A stretch of DNA of 64,000 bases. Source: Streptomyces sp. NRRL S-350. GTDB taxonomy: Bacteria; Actinomycetota; Actinomycetes; Streptomycetales; Streptomycetaceae. Below the pieces are notes generated by a model. The model was not told the origin of the DNA, did no database searches, and worked only from the letters and a program-made list of their open reading frames with translations. Shown here in pieces: positions 49,017 to 57,375 of this stretch. A program made the position numbers and the translations under genes. Position 1 is the first letter of the stretch. Every line of letters begins with the position of its first letter. Location: positions 1 to 64,000 of the forward strand of contig NZ_JOHO01000037.1 of assembly GCF_000719705.1 (NCBI RefSeq), read 5' to 3'.

Positions 49017-49805
49017 ATGCCGCTCATGGCCACGCCTCCGACTCCCGCCGACGACCCCGGCGACCCCCGCCACCCGGCCGAGGCCGCCGCCCGAGCCGAC
49101 GGACTTGCCACGCTGGACCGCGTGGTCACCGACTGCCGGGCCTGCCCCCGCCTGGTCGAATGGCGCGAGGAGACCGCCCGTACGAAGCGCCGCGCCTACC
49201 AGGACTGGGACTACTGGGCCCGCCCCATCCCCGGCTTCGGCCCGCCCGACGCCCCGCTCGTCCTGGTCGGCCTCGCGCCCGCCGCGCACGGCGCCAACCG
49301 AACCGGCCGGATCTTCACCGGCGACCCCTCCGGCGACCTCCTGTACGCCGCCCTGTACGACCTCGGGCTCGCCAACCGCCCGGAGTCCGTGCGCTACGGC
49401 GACGGCCTGGAGCTGTACGGCGTGCGGATCACCGATCCGGTCCGCTGCGCCCCGCCCGACAACAAGCCCAGCACCGCCGAACGCGACACCTGCCGCCCAT
49501 GGATCGCCCGGGAACTGCGACTGCTGCGCCCCACCGTCCGCACCGTCGTCGCCCTCGGCGGCTTCGCCTGGCAGGCCATGCTCCCGGTGATCACGGACGC
49601 CGGCTGGCAGGTCCCCCGCCCCCGGCCCGTCTTCGGCCACGCCGCCCGGGTCGACCTGCCCGCACGGGACGGCGGGCCGCCGCTCCGGCTCTACGGCTGC
49701 TACCACGTCAGTCCCCGCAACACGAACACCGGCCGCCTGACCACCGCGATGCTGCGGGACCTGCTGCGCGACGCGGCGCATTCGGCGGGGCTGCGCACCC
49801 GGTAG
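49017..49805 (+). CDS. family 5 uracil-DNA glycosylase (UdgB)
   Basis: The 262-residue enzyme starts at ATG 49017; ATG 49026 is an alternative. Four Cys for a 4Fe-4S cluster are seen: Cys40 and Cys43 (DCRACPRLV), then CAPPDNKPS and ERDTCRPW. Motif 1 is GLAPAAHGANRTGRIFTGDPSGD, lacking the Asp/Asn of family 1 enzymes as expected for family 5, and motif 2 is HVSPRNTNTGRLT. The enzyme removes uracil and probably hypoxanthine or other deaminated bases from DNA, useful in a high-GC genome. Confidence 0.93.
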   Translation: MPLMATPPTPADDPGDPRHPAEAAARADGLATLDRVVTDCRACPRLVEWREETARTKRRAYQDWDYWARPIPGFGPPDAPLVLVGLAPAAHGANRTGRIFTGDPSGDLLYAALYDLGLANRPESVRYGDGLELYGVRITDPVRCAPPDNKPSTAERDTCRPWIARELRLLRPTVRTVVALGGFAWQAMLPVITDAGWQVPRPRPVFGHAARVDLPARDGGPPLRLYGCYHVSPRNTNTGRLTTAMLRDLLRDAAHSAGLRTR

Positions 49806-49861
49806 GCGCCCGGCGGTCGAAAGTGCCGCAGGCACCCTCGTGCCGGGTGTGAGCGTCATGG

Positions 49862-49867
49862 CATACT
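49862..49867 (+). promoter_or_regulatory. candidate -10 box of redox cassette B
   Basis: CATACT lies seven bases before GTG 49875, matching the arrangement at cassette A. A leaderless mRNA is inferred. Confidence 0.45.
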
Positions 49868-49874
49868 CCGGAGC

Positions 49875-50549
49875 GTGACGATCTCCACCCATGCGACCAG
49901 GGCCCTGCGCGCCGCGGTGTTCACCGCGCTCGCCGTGCCGCTGGCCGCGCTGGGCCAGGTCGTCATCACGGGCCGTCCGCTGCCGCTGTCGCTGGTGGCC
50001 TCGGCCTGCGTCGTCGTCTTCCTGGTCACGGCCGCCCTGGCCGGCGGGGAACGGCGGATGCTGCACGTCTGCGCGGTGATGGTGCCGGTCGAGCTGCTGC
50101 TCAACACCACCTTCAACCTGGGCCAGACCGGCTGTGGGCCGATGCTGTCCGGCCAGGTCCCCGCACGCGGGGTCAACCTGCTGGTCTGCGGCGGCGGTTC
50201 GATGGACGGCTCGCTGCTGTCCGGCCCGCTGGGCCACGCCGGGCAGTTGGCACCCGCCGCGACCCAACTGCTGCTCCTCCTGGTCCACCTGGTGATCGCG
50301 CTGGCGGCCGCCGCCTGGCTCCGGCTGGGCGATGCGGCGCTGTCGGGCCTGGCCCGGGCGATGCGCGCGCTGCGCGAGTCGCTGACCCGCCCGCTGCGCG
50401 CCCTGCTCGTCCTGCTGCTCCCCGCCCCGGTGCGTCCGGTGCTGCGGGTGCCACTGCCGGTGTCCGACCACGAGCGGCCGCGCCGCGAGGCCGTGGTGCT
50501 GAGCCCGGCACCCCGGCGTGGCCCGCCGGCCTTCGCGCCTGCCTGCTGA
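49875..50549 (+). CDS. membrane protein with conserved Cys pair (redox cassette B)
   Basis: The 224-residue paralogue of the protein at 30479-31138 starts at GTG 49875. Shared features are the opening T-R-x-LRAAVFxALxV, GQVxxTGRxLP, four membrane helices, and the loop Cys87 and Cys105 in QTGC and LLVCGGGS. It has extra Cys at 45, 66 and the very C-terminus. The basic C-terminal region ends RRGPPAFAPAC, close to RRGPPVYAPTV in copy A. Conservation of the Cys pair and of gene order argues for a role in the disulfide system. The function is unproven. Confidence 0.7.
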   Translation: MTISTHATRALRAAVFTALAVPLAALGQVVITGRPLPLSLVASACVVVFLVTAALAGGERRMLHVCAVMVPVELLLNTTFNLGQTGCGPMLSGQVPARGVNLLVCGGGSMDGSLLSGPLGHAGQLAPAATQLLLLLVHLVIALAAAAWLRLGDAALSGLARAMRALRESLTRPLRALLVLLLPAPVRPVLRVPLPVSDHERPRREAVVLSPAPRRGPPAFAPAC

Positions 50550-50726
50550 TCGCCTCCGTACCGGCCCGCCCCCGGACCGCCCCGGACCCGATCGCCTCCG
50601 TACCCGGCCCAACGGCCCCCGTACGCCCGCAGGCAGTGCGCACGACTCCCGCGTCCACCGACCCCGCCGCACCCGGTGCGGTTTCCCGCGCGCACCCGCG
50701 CGCCGCGTACAGGAGTTGACCTCCCC

Positions 50727-51542
50727 ATGGCTCAGGCCCCCAGCAAGCAGCAGGCCAACCGCATCAGTGCCCGCGAGCGGATCCAGGAGGCGCAGCGCCG
50801 CGAGCAGCAGGCCGCCAAGCGCCGTCAGCGGATCGTCGTGACGGTGGCCGCCGTCGCCGTGCTCGCCGTCGCGGGCGGTGCCGCCGTCGCGATCGGCTCG
50901 GCCTCGAAGAAGGACGACAAGGCCCCGGCTGCGGCCGCCTCGGCGCCGCTGGTCGTCCCGGCCAACACCACCGGCCCGGACGGCACGGTGATCACCTACG
51001 GCAAGGCCGACGCCCCGCACACCATGGAGGTGTACGAGGACTTCCGCTGCCCGATCTGCAAGCACTTCGAGGCGGCGAACGGCGAGACCGTCAAGAAGCT
51101 CACCGAGGACGGCGGGATCAAGGTGGAGTTCCACCTGGCGGCCTTCCTGGACAAGAACCTCGGCGGCAAGGGCTCGCGCACCGCGCTGGCCGCGGCCGGT
51201 GCCGCGCTGAACGAGGGCGTGGACAAGTTCAAGCAGTTCCACGACGTGCTGTACGCCAACCAGCCCGAGGAGCGCGAGGACGGCTTCGGCGACGTCAACC
51301 ACCTGCTGGAGCTGGCCGACCAGGTGCCCGGGCTGAAGACGGACGCCTTCGTGAAGGCGGTCACCGACAGGACCTACGCGCCGTGGGCGGCGAAGGTCGC
51401 CGACGCGTTCAACGACAGCGGGGTGACCGGCACCCCGACGGTCAAGGTCGACGGCAGGCCGGTCACCCTGTTCAGCGGCAACGCCGTGGTCTCGCCGGAG
51501 CAGTTCACCGCGCAGGTCAGGCAGGCCGCCGGCCTGCAGTAG
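50727..51542 (+). CDS. membrane-anchored DsbA-like thioredoxin domain protein (B)
   Basis: The 271-residue paralogue of the protein at 31320-32111 starts at ATG 50727, with AGGAG upstream. It has a Gln/Arg-rich cytoplasmic tail (1-35), one membrane helix (36-56) and a periplasm-equivalent thioredoxin domain. The redox motif is Cys108-Pro-Ile-Cys111, so the two middle residues differ from copy A by Phe to Ile, which may tune redox potential. The cis-Pro loop is again GVTGTPTV. It is separated from the VKOR gene by 104 bases, unlike copy A. Confidence 0.92.
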   Translation: MAQAPSKQQANRISARERIQEAQRREQQAAKRRQRIVVTVAAVAVLAVAGGAAVAIGSASKKDDKAPAAAASAPLVVPANTTGPDGTVITYGKADAPHTMEVYEDFRCPICKHFEAANGETVKKLTEDGGIKVEFHLAAFLDKNLGGKGSRTALAAAGAALNEGVDKFKQFHDVLYANQPEEREDGFGDVNHLLELADQVPGLKTDAFVKAVTDRTYAPWAAKVADAFNDSGVTGTPTVKVDGRPVTLFSGNAVVSPEQFTAQVRQAAGLQ

Positions 51543-51646
51543 GCCCGGCCCGCACCGCATTCGCACGGCGATTCGCACGGCGCCACCGGCCCGGCCGAAC
51601 TCCCGGCCGGGCCGGCCCTCCCCACCAGTCACCGGAGTGTGCTGCC

Positions 51647-52294
51647 ATGTCTGCCGCTACCACCGCGCACCTCTCCCGACCCGCGCCCGCCGTCGGCCGG
51701 GCCCCGATCGGCGCGAGCCGGGCCTACGCGTTCCTGCTGTTCCTCGGCGGCCTGGTCGGGCTCGCCGCCTCGGCCGTCCTGACCTTCGACAAGCTCCGCA
51801 TCCTGGAGAACCCGTCCTACGTCCCCGGTTGCAACCTCAACCCGGTGATCAGCTGCGGCTCGGTGATGCGCACCGAGCAGGCGGAGGTCTTCGGCTTCCC
51901 GAACCCGCTGCTCGGCCTGGCCGCGTTCGGCGCGCTGGCGGCGATCGGCGCGGGGCTGCTCTCCGGCGCCGCCTACCGGCGCTGGTTCTGGCTGGGCCTG
52001 CACGCGGGCACCGCGCTGGGCGTGGTGTTCGTGCACTGGCTGGTCGACCAGGCGCTGTACGACATCGGCGCGCTGTGCCCGTACTGCATGGTGGTGTGGG
52101 CCACGGTGGTGGCGCTGTTCTGGTACACGACGCTGCACAACCTGAGCACGGGTGTGATCCCGGTGGGCCCGCGTCTGCGGGTGGTGGTCCGCGAGGCGGC
52201 GCGGTACCACTGGGCGCTGCCGGTGCTGTGGGCGGCCGTGATCGCACTGCTGGTCCTGAACCGCTTCTGGTACTACTGGAGCACGCTGCTCTGA
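51647..52294 (+). CDS. vitamin K epoxide reductase family protein (B)
   Basis: This protein has 215 residues, exactly as copy A, and starts at ATG 51647 behind GGAG. Cys62, Cys70, Cys144 and Cys147 occupy the same positions (GCNLNPVISC and CPYC). The C-terminus ends RFWYYWSTLL against RFWYYWSTLV. Differences concentrate in the N-terminal tail and the membrane faces. It should reoxidise the adjacent DsbA-like protein using menaquinone. It is convergent with the NUDIX gene, with only seven bases between the stops. Confidence 0.94.
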   Translation: MSAATTAHLSRPAPAVGRAPIGASRAYAFLLFLGGLVGLAASAVLTFDKLRILENPSYVPGCNLNPVISCGSVMRTEQAEVFGFPNPLLGLAAFGALAAIGAGLLSGAAYRRWFWLGLHAGTALGVVFVHWLVDQALYDIGALCPYCMVVWATVVALFWYTTLHNLSTGVIPVGPRLRVVVREAARYHWALPVLWAAVIALLVLNRFWYYWSTLL

Positions 52295-52301
52295 TCGGCC
52301 G

Positions 52302-52811
52302 TCACCCCACGTACCCCGACGAGTGCAGCAGCGCGGCGGCGCCGGTCCGCCGGGCCTCCAGGGCCCCGCCGAGCCGGCGTGCCGCGCAGGGGTGCAGCAG
52401 CGCGGCGGCCTGGGCGGGCGTGAACCAGCCGTGGTCGGCGATCTCCTCGGCCTGCAGCCGGACCACCGCGCCCGCCTCGACCGTCCCGCCGTCGAACATG
52501 AACTGCACCGCGGGGTGGGCGTGTTCGCCCTGGTCGGGGATGGCGTCGCGCCACTCCACCACGAGCAGTCGGAGCTCGCCCGCCACCAGCCCCGTCTCCT
52601 CGTGCAGTTCGCGCGCGGCGCACTCGGCGGGCCCCTCCCCCTGGTCCATCCCGCCGCCGGGGAACTGCCACTGGTCGCGGTAACTGGCCTTCAGCAGCAG
52701 GACCCTGCCAGCTTCGTCGGTGAGCAGCACGCTGCAGCCGACGTAGGCGCGCACCAGCCGGGCGAGCCACTCCTCCTCCGAGAGTGCCCAGGTGTCGCAG
52801 GTGTCCGTCAT
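52302..52811 (-). CDS. NUDIX hydrolase
   Basis: The 169-residue enzyme starts at ATG 52811 behind GGAGG. The NUDIX box is complete, beginning at Gly in GGMDQGE near 60 and ending in ARELHEETGL, supplying the Glu residues that bind Mg. The strand VGCSVLLTDEAGRVLLLK precedes it, and the C-terminal helix HGWFTPAQAAALLHP follows. It hydrolyses a nucleoside diphosphate linked to another moiety; the substrate is unknown. It lies 119 bases downstream of the serine hydrolase gene. Confidence 0.92.
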   Translation of the reverse strand: MTDTCDTWALSEEEWLARLVRAYVGCSVLLTDEAGRVLLLKASYRDQWQFPGGGMDQGEGPAECAARELHEETGLVAGELRLLVVEWRDAIPDQGEHAHPAVQFMFDGGTVEAGAVVRLQAEEIADHGWFTPAQAAALLHPCAARRLGGALEARRTGAAALLHSSGYVG

Positions 52812-52930
52812 CGTGCCTCCTCCGCCGAGTGCCGTTTCTCGTGGACACTCTGCCGCGATCCCCGCTCCGCAAACGGTGGTTCGCACCCCATCACCCGAAC
52901 GAGTGCCCGCAGGGACGGTCCGGCGGCGCG

Positions 52931-54004
52931 TCAGCCGAACACCGCGCGCCGGAAGGCGTTGCGCAGGTCGGTGAGCGGCTGGGTGACCCGGTCGTGGTGC
53001 ACCTTGTTGGTGAGCAGCAGCGCCCAGCGGCCGAGCCGACGGGAGACCCAGAAGCCGGTGCCGGTGAAGCCGTAGTGGACGAAGGTGCCCTCGGCCGGGT
53101 CGGTGCCGGGGGCGTACAGCCAGGACAGGCCTCGGGCGGGCCGAAGGCCGCCGGTCTGCTCGCGCAGCGACTCCTCGATCCACGGCTCACCCCACGGCAG
53201 TTCGGGCGGCGGGGCGAGCACCGCGGCGAGGAACCGGGCGAGGTCGCGGGCGGTCGCGAAGGCCCCGGCGTTGCCGGAGACGCCGCCGAGCAGCCGGGCG
53301 GAGGGGTCGTGGACGACTCCGCGCAGGTGGCCGCCCGCCTGCTCGTCGTACTCGGTGGGCGCGGTCCTGGCGGTGGCCGCCGAGTCGAGCGGTCCGTACC
53401 GGGTGTCGGTCATGGCGAGCGGGCGCCAGGCCCAGCGCTCGGCGAGAACGTCCAGCGGCGCGCCGCCGAGGTCCTCGACCAGGTAGGTGAGCAGCACGGC
53501 GGCCCGGTCGGTGTACTCGACGGCCGTCCCGGGCTCGCGGTGCAGCGGGGCGGCGATCACCCCGGCCCGGATCGCCGCGGGTCCGCGCCCGTAGAGCGAC
53601 TCGAATCGGGTGTACGGAGGCATCCCGGCGGTGTGGGCGAGGAGATGGCGGGCGGTCACTCCGCCGACGGGACGGCCGGCGGCCGGTGGCCACCATCGAA
53701 CGAGCGGTTCGTCCAGTGGCAGCCGCCCGGCCTGCCACAGCGCTCCGGCGCAGGGCCAGAGCGCGACGATCTTGGTGAGGCTCGCCAGGTCGTACAGCGT
53801 GTCCGGCCCGGGTGCGAGCCGCGCGTACGGGCCCCGCCCGAGCGCGCCGTGGCTGCCGCCGCCGAGCGTGCCCCCGGCGTCGCCGACGGCCCACACGGCG
53901 CCCGCCCCGACGCTGCGGACGCCCGCACGGACCAGCCCGTCCAGCTCCCCGCCCGGCGCGGCCAGCGCGGGGAGCCGGTCGGCTCCGGGTACTCGGTGGC
54001 TCAT
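52931..54004 (-). CDS. serine hydrolase (beta-lactamase family)
   Basis: The 357-residue protein starts at ATG 54004. The class C/EstB-type motifs are S75-L-T-K78 (nucleophile and Lys), Y164-T-D166 in place of Tyr-x-Asn, and H-Y-G-F-T-G-T in place of Lys-Thr-Gly. LLAHTAGMPPY near 121 is also typical. No signal peptide is visible, so a cytoplasmic esterase or peptidase is more likely than a true beta-lactamase. The substrate is unknown. Confidence 0.88.
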   Translation of the reverse strand: MSHRVPGADRLPALAAPGGELDGLVRAGVRSVGAGAVWAVGDAGGTLGGGSHGALGRGPYARLAPGPDTLYDLASLTKIVALWPCAGALWQAGRLPLDEPLVRWWPPAAGRPVGGVTARHLLAHTAGMPPYTRFESLYGRGPAAIRAGVIAAPLHREPGTAVEYTDRAAVLLTYLVEDLGGAPLDVLAERWAWRPLAMTDTRYGPLDSAATARTAPTEYDEQAGGHLRGVVHDPSARLLGGVSGNAGAFATARDLARFLAAVLAPPPELPWGEPWIEESLREQTGGLRPARGLSWLYAPGTDPAEGTFVHYGFTGTGFWVSRRLGRWALLLTNKVHHDRVTQPLTDLRNAFRRAVFG

Positions 54005-54024
54005 CCCCGTCCCCCAGGGTCCGT

Positions 54025-54072
54025 CGTCAGGTCAGCCGTCAGGTCAGCCGTCAGGTCAGCCGTCAGGTCGAC
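54025..54072. repeat. 12-bp tandem repeats upstream of the serine hydrolase
   Basis: CGTCAGGTCAGC is repeated three times perfectly (54025-54060) and a fourth time with changes at the end (54061-54072). The tract begins 21 bases upstream of the hydrolase start codon, in its promoter region. Confidence 0.95.
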
Positions 54073-54098
54073 GGGAACCTACCCGGCGGGCCGGGCGC

Positions 54099-54623
54099 TC
54101 AGACCGCGGCGGCGAGTTCCTTGCCGAGGCAGATGCTCTGCGGGTGCTCGCGGTAGATGCCGAACTTCTGGATCGCGGCGTAGCCCTCGGACCCGTACAG
54201 CGCGATGGCCTCGGGCTGCTCGGTGCCGGTCTCCAGGATGAAGCGGGTGCGGCCCGCCTCGACCGCCGTCTCCTCCAGGCGGCGCAGGACCGCCCGGGCC
54301 AGGCCGCGGCCGCGGGCGTCCGGGATCACGAACATCCGCTTCAGCTCGGCGTCGCCGTCGCGCAGCCCGTGCGGGCCGGCCTGCTTGGCGCGCCAGCCGC
54401 CGCAGGCGACCGGCCGGCCGTCGAGGTAGGCGATCAGGAACAGTCCGGCCGGCGCCTCGAAGTCCTCGGGGTGCAGCACGGTCTCGTCCGGGTCGCCGTA
54501 GCGGCGGACGTACTCCTGCTGCACCTCCGCCGACAGGGCCTGGGCGTCGGGGTGGGCGTAGCCGGTGGTGCGGAACTCGACGGTGCCGGTGTCCTCGGCG
54601 GCGGGGATGGCGGTGGTGTCCAT
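54099..54623 (-). CDS. GNAT family N-acetyltransferase
   Basis: The 174-residue protein starts at ATG 54623. TAGGCT on the minus strand (54637-54632) lies eight bases upstream and no ribosome-binding site is seen, so the mRNA may be leaderless. The acetyl-CoA site is in AELKRMFVIPDARGRGLARAVLRRLE (Arg/Gln-x-x-Gly-x-Gly/Ala variant R-G-R-G-L-A), followed by FILETGTEQPEAIALYGSEGY. The acceptor is unknown. The ankyrin gene ends 24 bases upstream in genome order on the same strand but is transcribed towards smaller coordinates first, so the two may share an mRNA. Confidence 0.88.
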   Translation of the reverse strand: MDTTAIPAAEDTGTVEFRTTGYAHPDAQALSAEVQQEYVRRYGDPDETVLHPEDFEAPAGLFLIAYLDGRPVACGGWRAKQAGPHGLRDGDAELKRMFVIPDARGRGLARAVLRRLEETAVEAGRTRFILETGTEQPEAIALYGSEGYAAIQKFGIYREHPQSICLGKELAAAV

Positions 54624-54647
54624 GGTTGAAAAGCCTACGATCTCCGC

Positions 54648-55064
54648 TCAGCGCCCCTCGAACCGGGCGATCAGCTCCTCCTTGCCGAACATCCGGGCGG
54701 TGTCCAGGGCGCTCGGGGTGCCGGCCTGCGGATCGGCGCCGCCGGCCAGCAGCGCGGCGAGCACGTCCTCGGCGCCCTTGAAGACGGCGCCGGCCAGCGG
54801 GGTCTGGCCGCGGTCGTTGGCCAGGTTCGGGTCGGCACCGCGCTGGAGCAGCGCCTCGACGGTCGCCGCGTGGCCGTGGTAGGCGGCGAGCATGACGAGG
54901 GTGTCGCCGCGGTCGTTGGTGAGGTCCGCCGGGGCGCCGGCGTCCAGGTAGGCGGCCAGGGTGGCGGTCTCCCCGGCCCGGGCGGCGTCGAACAGCTTCC
55001 CGGCCAGTGCGATCACCTCGGCGTCGGGGGCGTCGGCGGGCTGCTGGCTGGCGGCGTCGGTCAT
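54648..55064 (-). CDS. ankyrin repeat protein
   Basis: The 138-residue protein starts at ATG 55064. After a helical N-terminus come about three ankyrin repeats: LFDAARAGETATLAAYLDAGAPADL, DTLVMLAAYHGHAATVEALLQRGADPNL and QTPLAGAVFKGAEDVLAALLAGGADPQ, then a capping helix. Such small ankyrin proteins act as protein-binding modules. It lies 24 bases upstream of the GNAT gene in the direction of transcription, so co-transcription is likely. Confidence 0.92.
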   Translation of the reverse strand: MTDAASQQPADAPDAEVIALAGKLFDAARAGETATLAAYLDAGAPADLTNDRGDTLVMLAAYHGHAATVEALLQRGADPNLANDRGQTPLAGAVFKGAEDVLAALLAGGADPQAGTPSALDTARMFGKEELIARFEGR

Positions 55065-55457
55065 GGCGGGCGGCCTTTCCGGTCGGTTCGTCGGGCGGTC
55101 ACGGGCTGCGCCCAGGGCACGGTAGCGGCCGGTGCCGGAGCGGGCCAGCCGGTGTCCGTGATCCGGATGGCGGCCCGGCCGCCACGACACGCGGCCGCGC
55201 GGTTCGCGCAGCCATTCGAGCGAACTTCCCCGACCCCCCGGAAGCTTCCCGTCCGCCCGGCGGGAATGCCTGGCCGCACCGGATCCCCGCGGCGACCGGC
55301 CCCACCCCGGCCGGTTCGCATACCGCCATCCGGCGTCAGGAACGGTATCGAACGGCAGAACCACCCATTTGCACCGTTCCATCATCTATTACTTTTTGTC
55401 ACGATTAATGCACTTTCCGTAACACCCCCGCTTGTCCCCCCTCCTGAGGAGCGGAAC
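55065..55457. other. divergent intergenic region
   Basis: No gene is seen. The first 250 bases are GC-rich and featureless. The last 100 are clearly more AT-rich and hold the promoter at 55396-55425. Confidence 0.5.
55396..55425 (+). promoter_or_regulatory. promoter of the small membrane protein/FtsK-like pair
   Basis: TTGTCA (55396-55401) and TAACAC (55420-55425) are 18 bp apart in an AT-rich island, 33 bases before the start codon at 55458. Confidence 0.55.
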
Positions 55458-55652
55458 GTGATCCTCTCGATTTCCGGCATCGTCCTGTTCGGCACCATTG
55501 CCTTTCTCTTCTTCCGCCGAGACGGACTGAAGGTCTCCCACGCCATCGTCTGCGCCCTCCTCGGCTTCTACATCGCCGGCTCCTCGATCGCCCCGAGCAT
55601 CACCGCGGGCGGCGCGAGCCTCGCGAGCCTGCTCAGCGGCATCAAGTTCTAG
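55458..55652 (+). CDS. 64-residue membrane protein
   Basis: It starts at GTG 55458 with TGAGGAG upstream. Two membrane helices (about 2-20 and 27-50) flank a short basic loop RRDGLKVSHA. The second ends GSSIAPSI. Similar tiny proteins precede FtsK-like ATP-binding genes in other actinomycetes, as here (106 bases apart), so the two products may act together. No function is known. Confidence 0.75.
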   Translation: MILSISGIVLFGTIAFLFFRRDGLKVSHAIVCALLGFYIAGSSIAPSITAGGASLASLLSGIKF

Positions 55653-55758
55653 CCGCCGCCACTCTCCCCCGTACCGGCCCGGGCGCGGATCCCACCGCCC
55701 CGGGCCCCGTCGTACCCCACCCCGCCCCACCCGTCCCACTCGCCCGGGGAGTCAAGGA

Positions 55759-57375
55759 ATGCCGCTCCACCGCCACCTCAGCAAGGGCCGCGAGGCCGCC
55801 CGGACCGCCGGGGAACACGCCGCCGACATGTTCGCCCCGCTCTCCGTCATCGGCCGCGGCCTGCGCCACCAGGTCGGCTGGGCCAAGTCCCGCTGGCAGG
55901 CGACCCCGAAGGACCGTCGCGGCCCGACGCTCTTCCTGACCGCCGCGATGCTGGTCGGCATCTACCTGCTGCCGCACGGCCTGCTGTTCGCCCTCGTCGC
56001 CCTGATGGCCAGCGCCGCCTGGGCCGGCCGGGCCCCCAAGTCACCGCCCGCGCCGCCCGCGCCGGACGTCGCCGACATCAAGCTGAGCGCCCTCTACGCC
56101 GCGCTCACCCCGTACCTGTGCGGCCCGGAGGACGTCAACCCGCTGTACCGCTTCGAGGGCGACTACAAGGAGGCCTTCGGCTCCTGGGAGTTCGACGGCG
56201 AGGGCCGGCTCTCCCGGCTGGAACTGAGCTACCCCGCGTACTTCACCGACACCGAGCCCGCCGCCCGGGCCCGGATCGAGCAGGTCGTGCAGGGCAAGGC
56301 CGGCCGGGCCCGGGAGTACCGATTCGACTGGGACGAGGAGTCCAACCGCCTGCGGATCGCGTCGCTCGCCCCGCTGCCCACCGACATCGTCGCCCAGCGC
56401 TTCGTGGCCGCCCCCGGCGAGATCGTGCTGGGCTTCACCGACGAGGACGGCAGCGCCCGCACCATCCCGGTCACCCAGGGCGGTACGACCGTGCAGCAGC
56501 CGCCGGTGGTCTGGCGCACCGGCCCGCGCTCCTCCGAGCCGCACCTGCTGGCCCTCGGCGTCACCGGCTACGGCACCTCCAGCCTGCTCCGCTCGATCGC
56601 GCTGCAGGCCCTCCCGTACGGCGACCTGGTGGTGGTCGACGGCGCGGGCACCGGGGAGCACGCCTGCCTGGTGAACCGGCCCGGCGTGCACACCGTGGAG
56701 ACCAGCCTGCACGGCGCGCTGGCCGCGCTGGAGTGGGCCGCCCAGGAGACCCACCGGCGGCTCGCCGCGCTCAATGCCGCCCGGCACGCGGGCAGCTCCC
56801 CGCCCGAGGACGCCACCCGGCCGCTGTGGCTGCTGCTGGACCACCCGACCGAACTGAGCGAACTCGCCCAGGCCGAGGGCCGCCCCGACCCGCAGGAGCT
56901 GCTGGAGCTCCCGCTGCGGCACGGCCGGGCCGCCCGCGTCACCGTGGTGATCGCCGACGACATCGAGGCCAGGGACCGGATCACCCCGACCGTCCGCGCC
57001 ACCACCCGGGCCCGCGTGGTGCTCGGCCCGGCCGGCCCCGACGAGGGCCGCGCCGCACTCGGCGCACCGCTGGACATCGTGCCCGCCGCCCACGCCCCCG
57101 TCGGCCGCGGCTACGCCCGGGTCGGCAACGGCGCCCCGGTGCGGCTGCAGGTGCCCGCCACCGTCGACCCGCTGGACGACGAGGCCCCCGCCCAGCTGCG
57201 GGACGCGGTGATCACCCTGCTGCCGCACCGGGACACCCGCACCGAGGCCCCGGCCGCCGCGCCGCCGCGCCCGGAGCACCCCCCGGTGGTCGCGGCGGGC
57301 GAACCCGCCCCGCCGGCCGGCCCGGTCGACCTGGCCAAGGGCGAGCCGATGATCCGCTCGCGTCCGATCTCCTGA
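55759..57375 (+). CDS. FtsK-like protein with a degenerate ATP site
   Basis: The 538-residue protein starts at ATG 55759 behind AAGGA. One or two membrane helices lie at 57-90. A mixed domain (105-250) precedes the motor-like core. The Walker A region reads G-V-T-G-Y-G-T-S-S (267-275), so the essential Lys is Thr. The following LLRSIALQALPYGDLVVVD and the Walker B-like PLWLLLDHP keep the FtsK/HerA shape but lack the acidic pair. The Pro/Ala-rich tail (490-538) is disordered. I infer a structural or regulatory relative of FtsK/TraB-type translocases, not an active motor. Confidence 0.75.
   Translation: MPLHRHLSKGREAARTAGEHAADMFAPLSVIGRGLRHQVGWAKSRWQATPKDRRGPTLFLTAAMLVGIYLLPHGLLFALVALMASAAWAGRAPKSPPAPPAPDVADIKLSALYAALTPYLCGPEDVNPLYRFEGDYKEAFGSWEFDGEGRLSRLELSYPAYFTDTEPAARARIEQVVQGKAGRAREYRFDWDEESNRLRIASLAPLPTDIVAQRFVAAPGEIVLGFTDEDGSARTIPVTQGGTTVQQPPVVWRTGPRSSEPHLLALGVTGYGTSSLLRSIALQALPYGDLVVVDGAGTGEHACLVNRPGVHTVETSLHGALAALEWAAQETHRRLAALNAARHAGSSPPEDATRPLWLLLDHPTELSELAQAEGRPDPQELLELPLRHGRAARVTVVIADDIEARDRITPTVRATTRARVVLGPAGPDEGRAALGAPLDIVPAAHAPVGRGYARVGNGAPVRLQVPATVDPLDDEAPAQLRDAVITLLPHRDTRTEAPAAAPPRPEHPPVVAAGEPAPPAGPVDLAKGEPMIRSRPIS

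Noticed and set aside
48393..51632. A 1079-codon open frame on the minus strand
   Set aside because: It covers the antisense of redox cassette B and the glycosylase, all with clear families on the other strand.
52931..54004. Serine hydrolase as a beta-lactamase
   Set aside because: It lacks a signal peptide and the canonical Lys-Thr-Gly motif; a broader esterase/peptidase role fits better.
55458..57375. FtsK-like gene and tiny membrane protein as part of an integrative element
   Set aside because: No integrase, excisionase, replication gene or attachment-site repeat is seen, and the neighbours are core genes such as rbpA.
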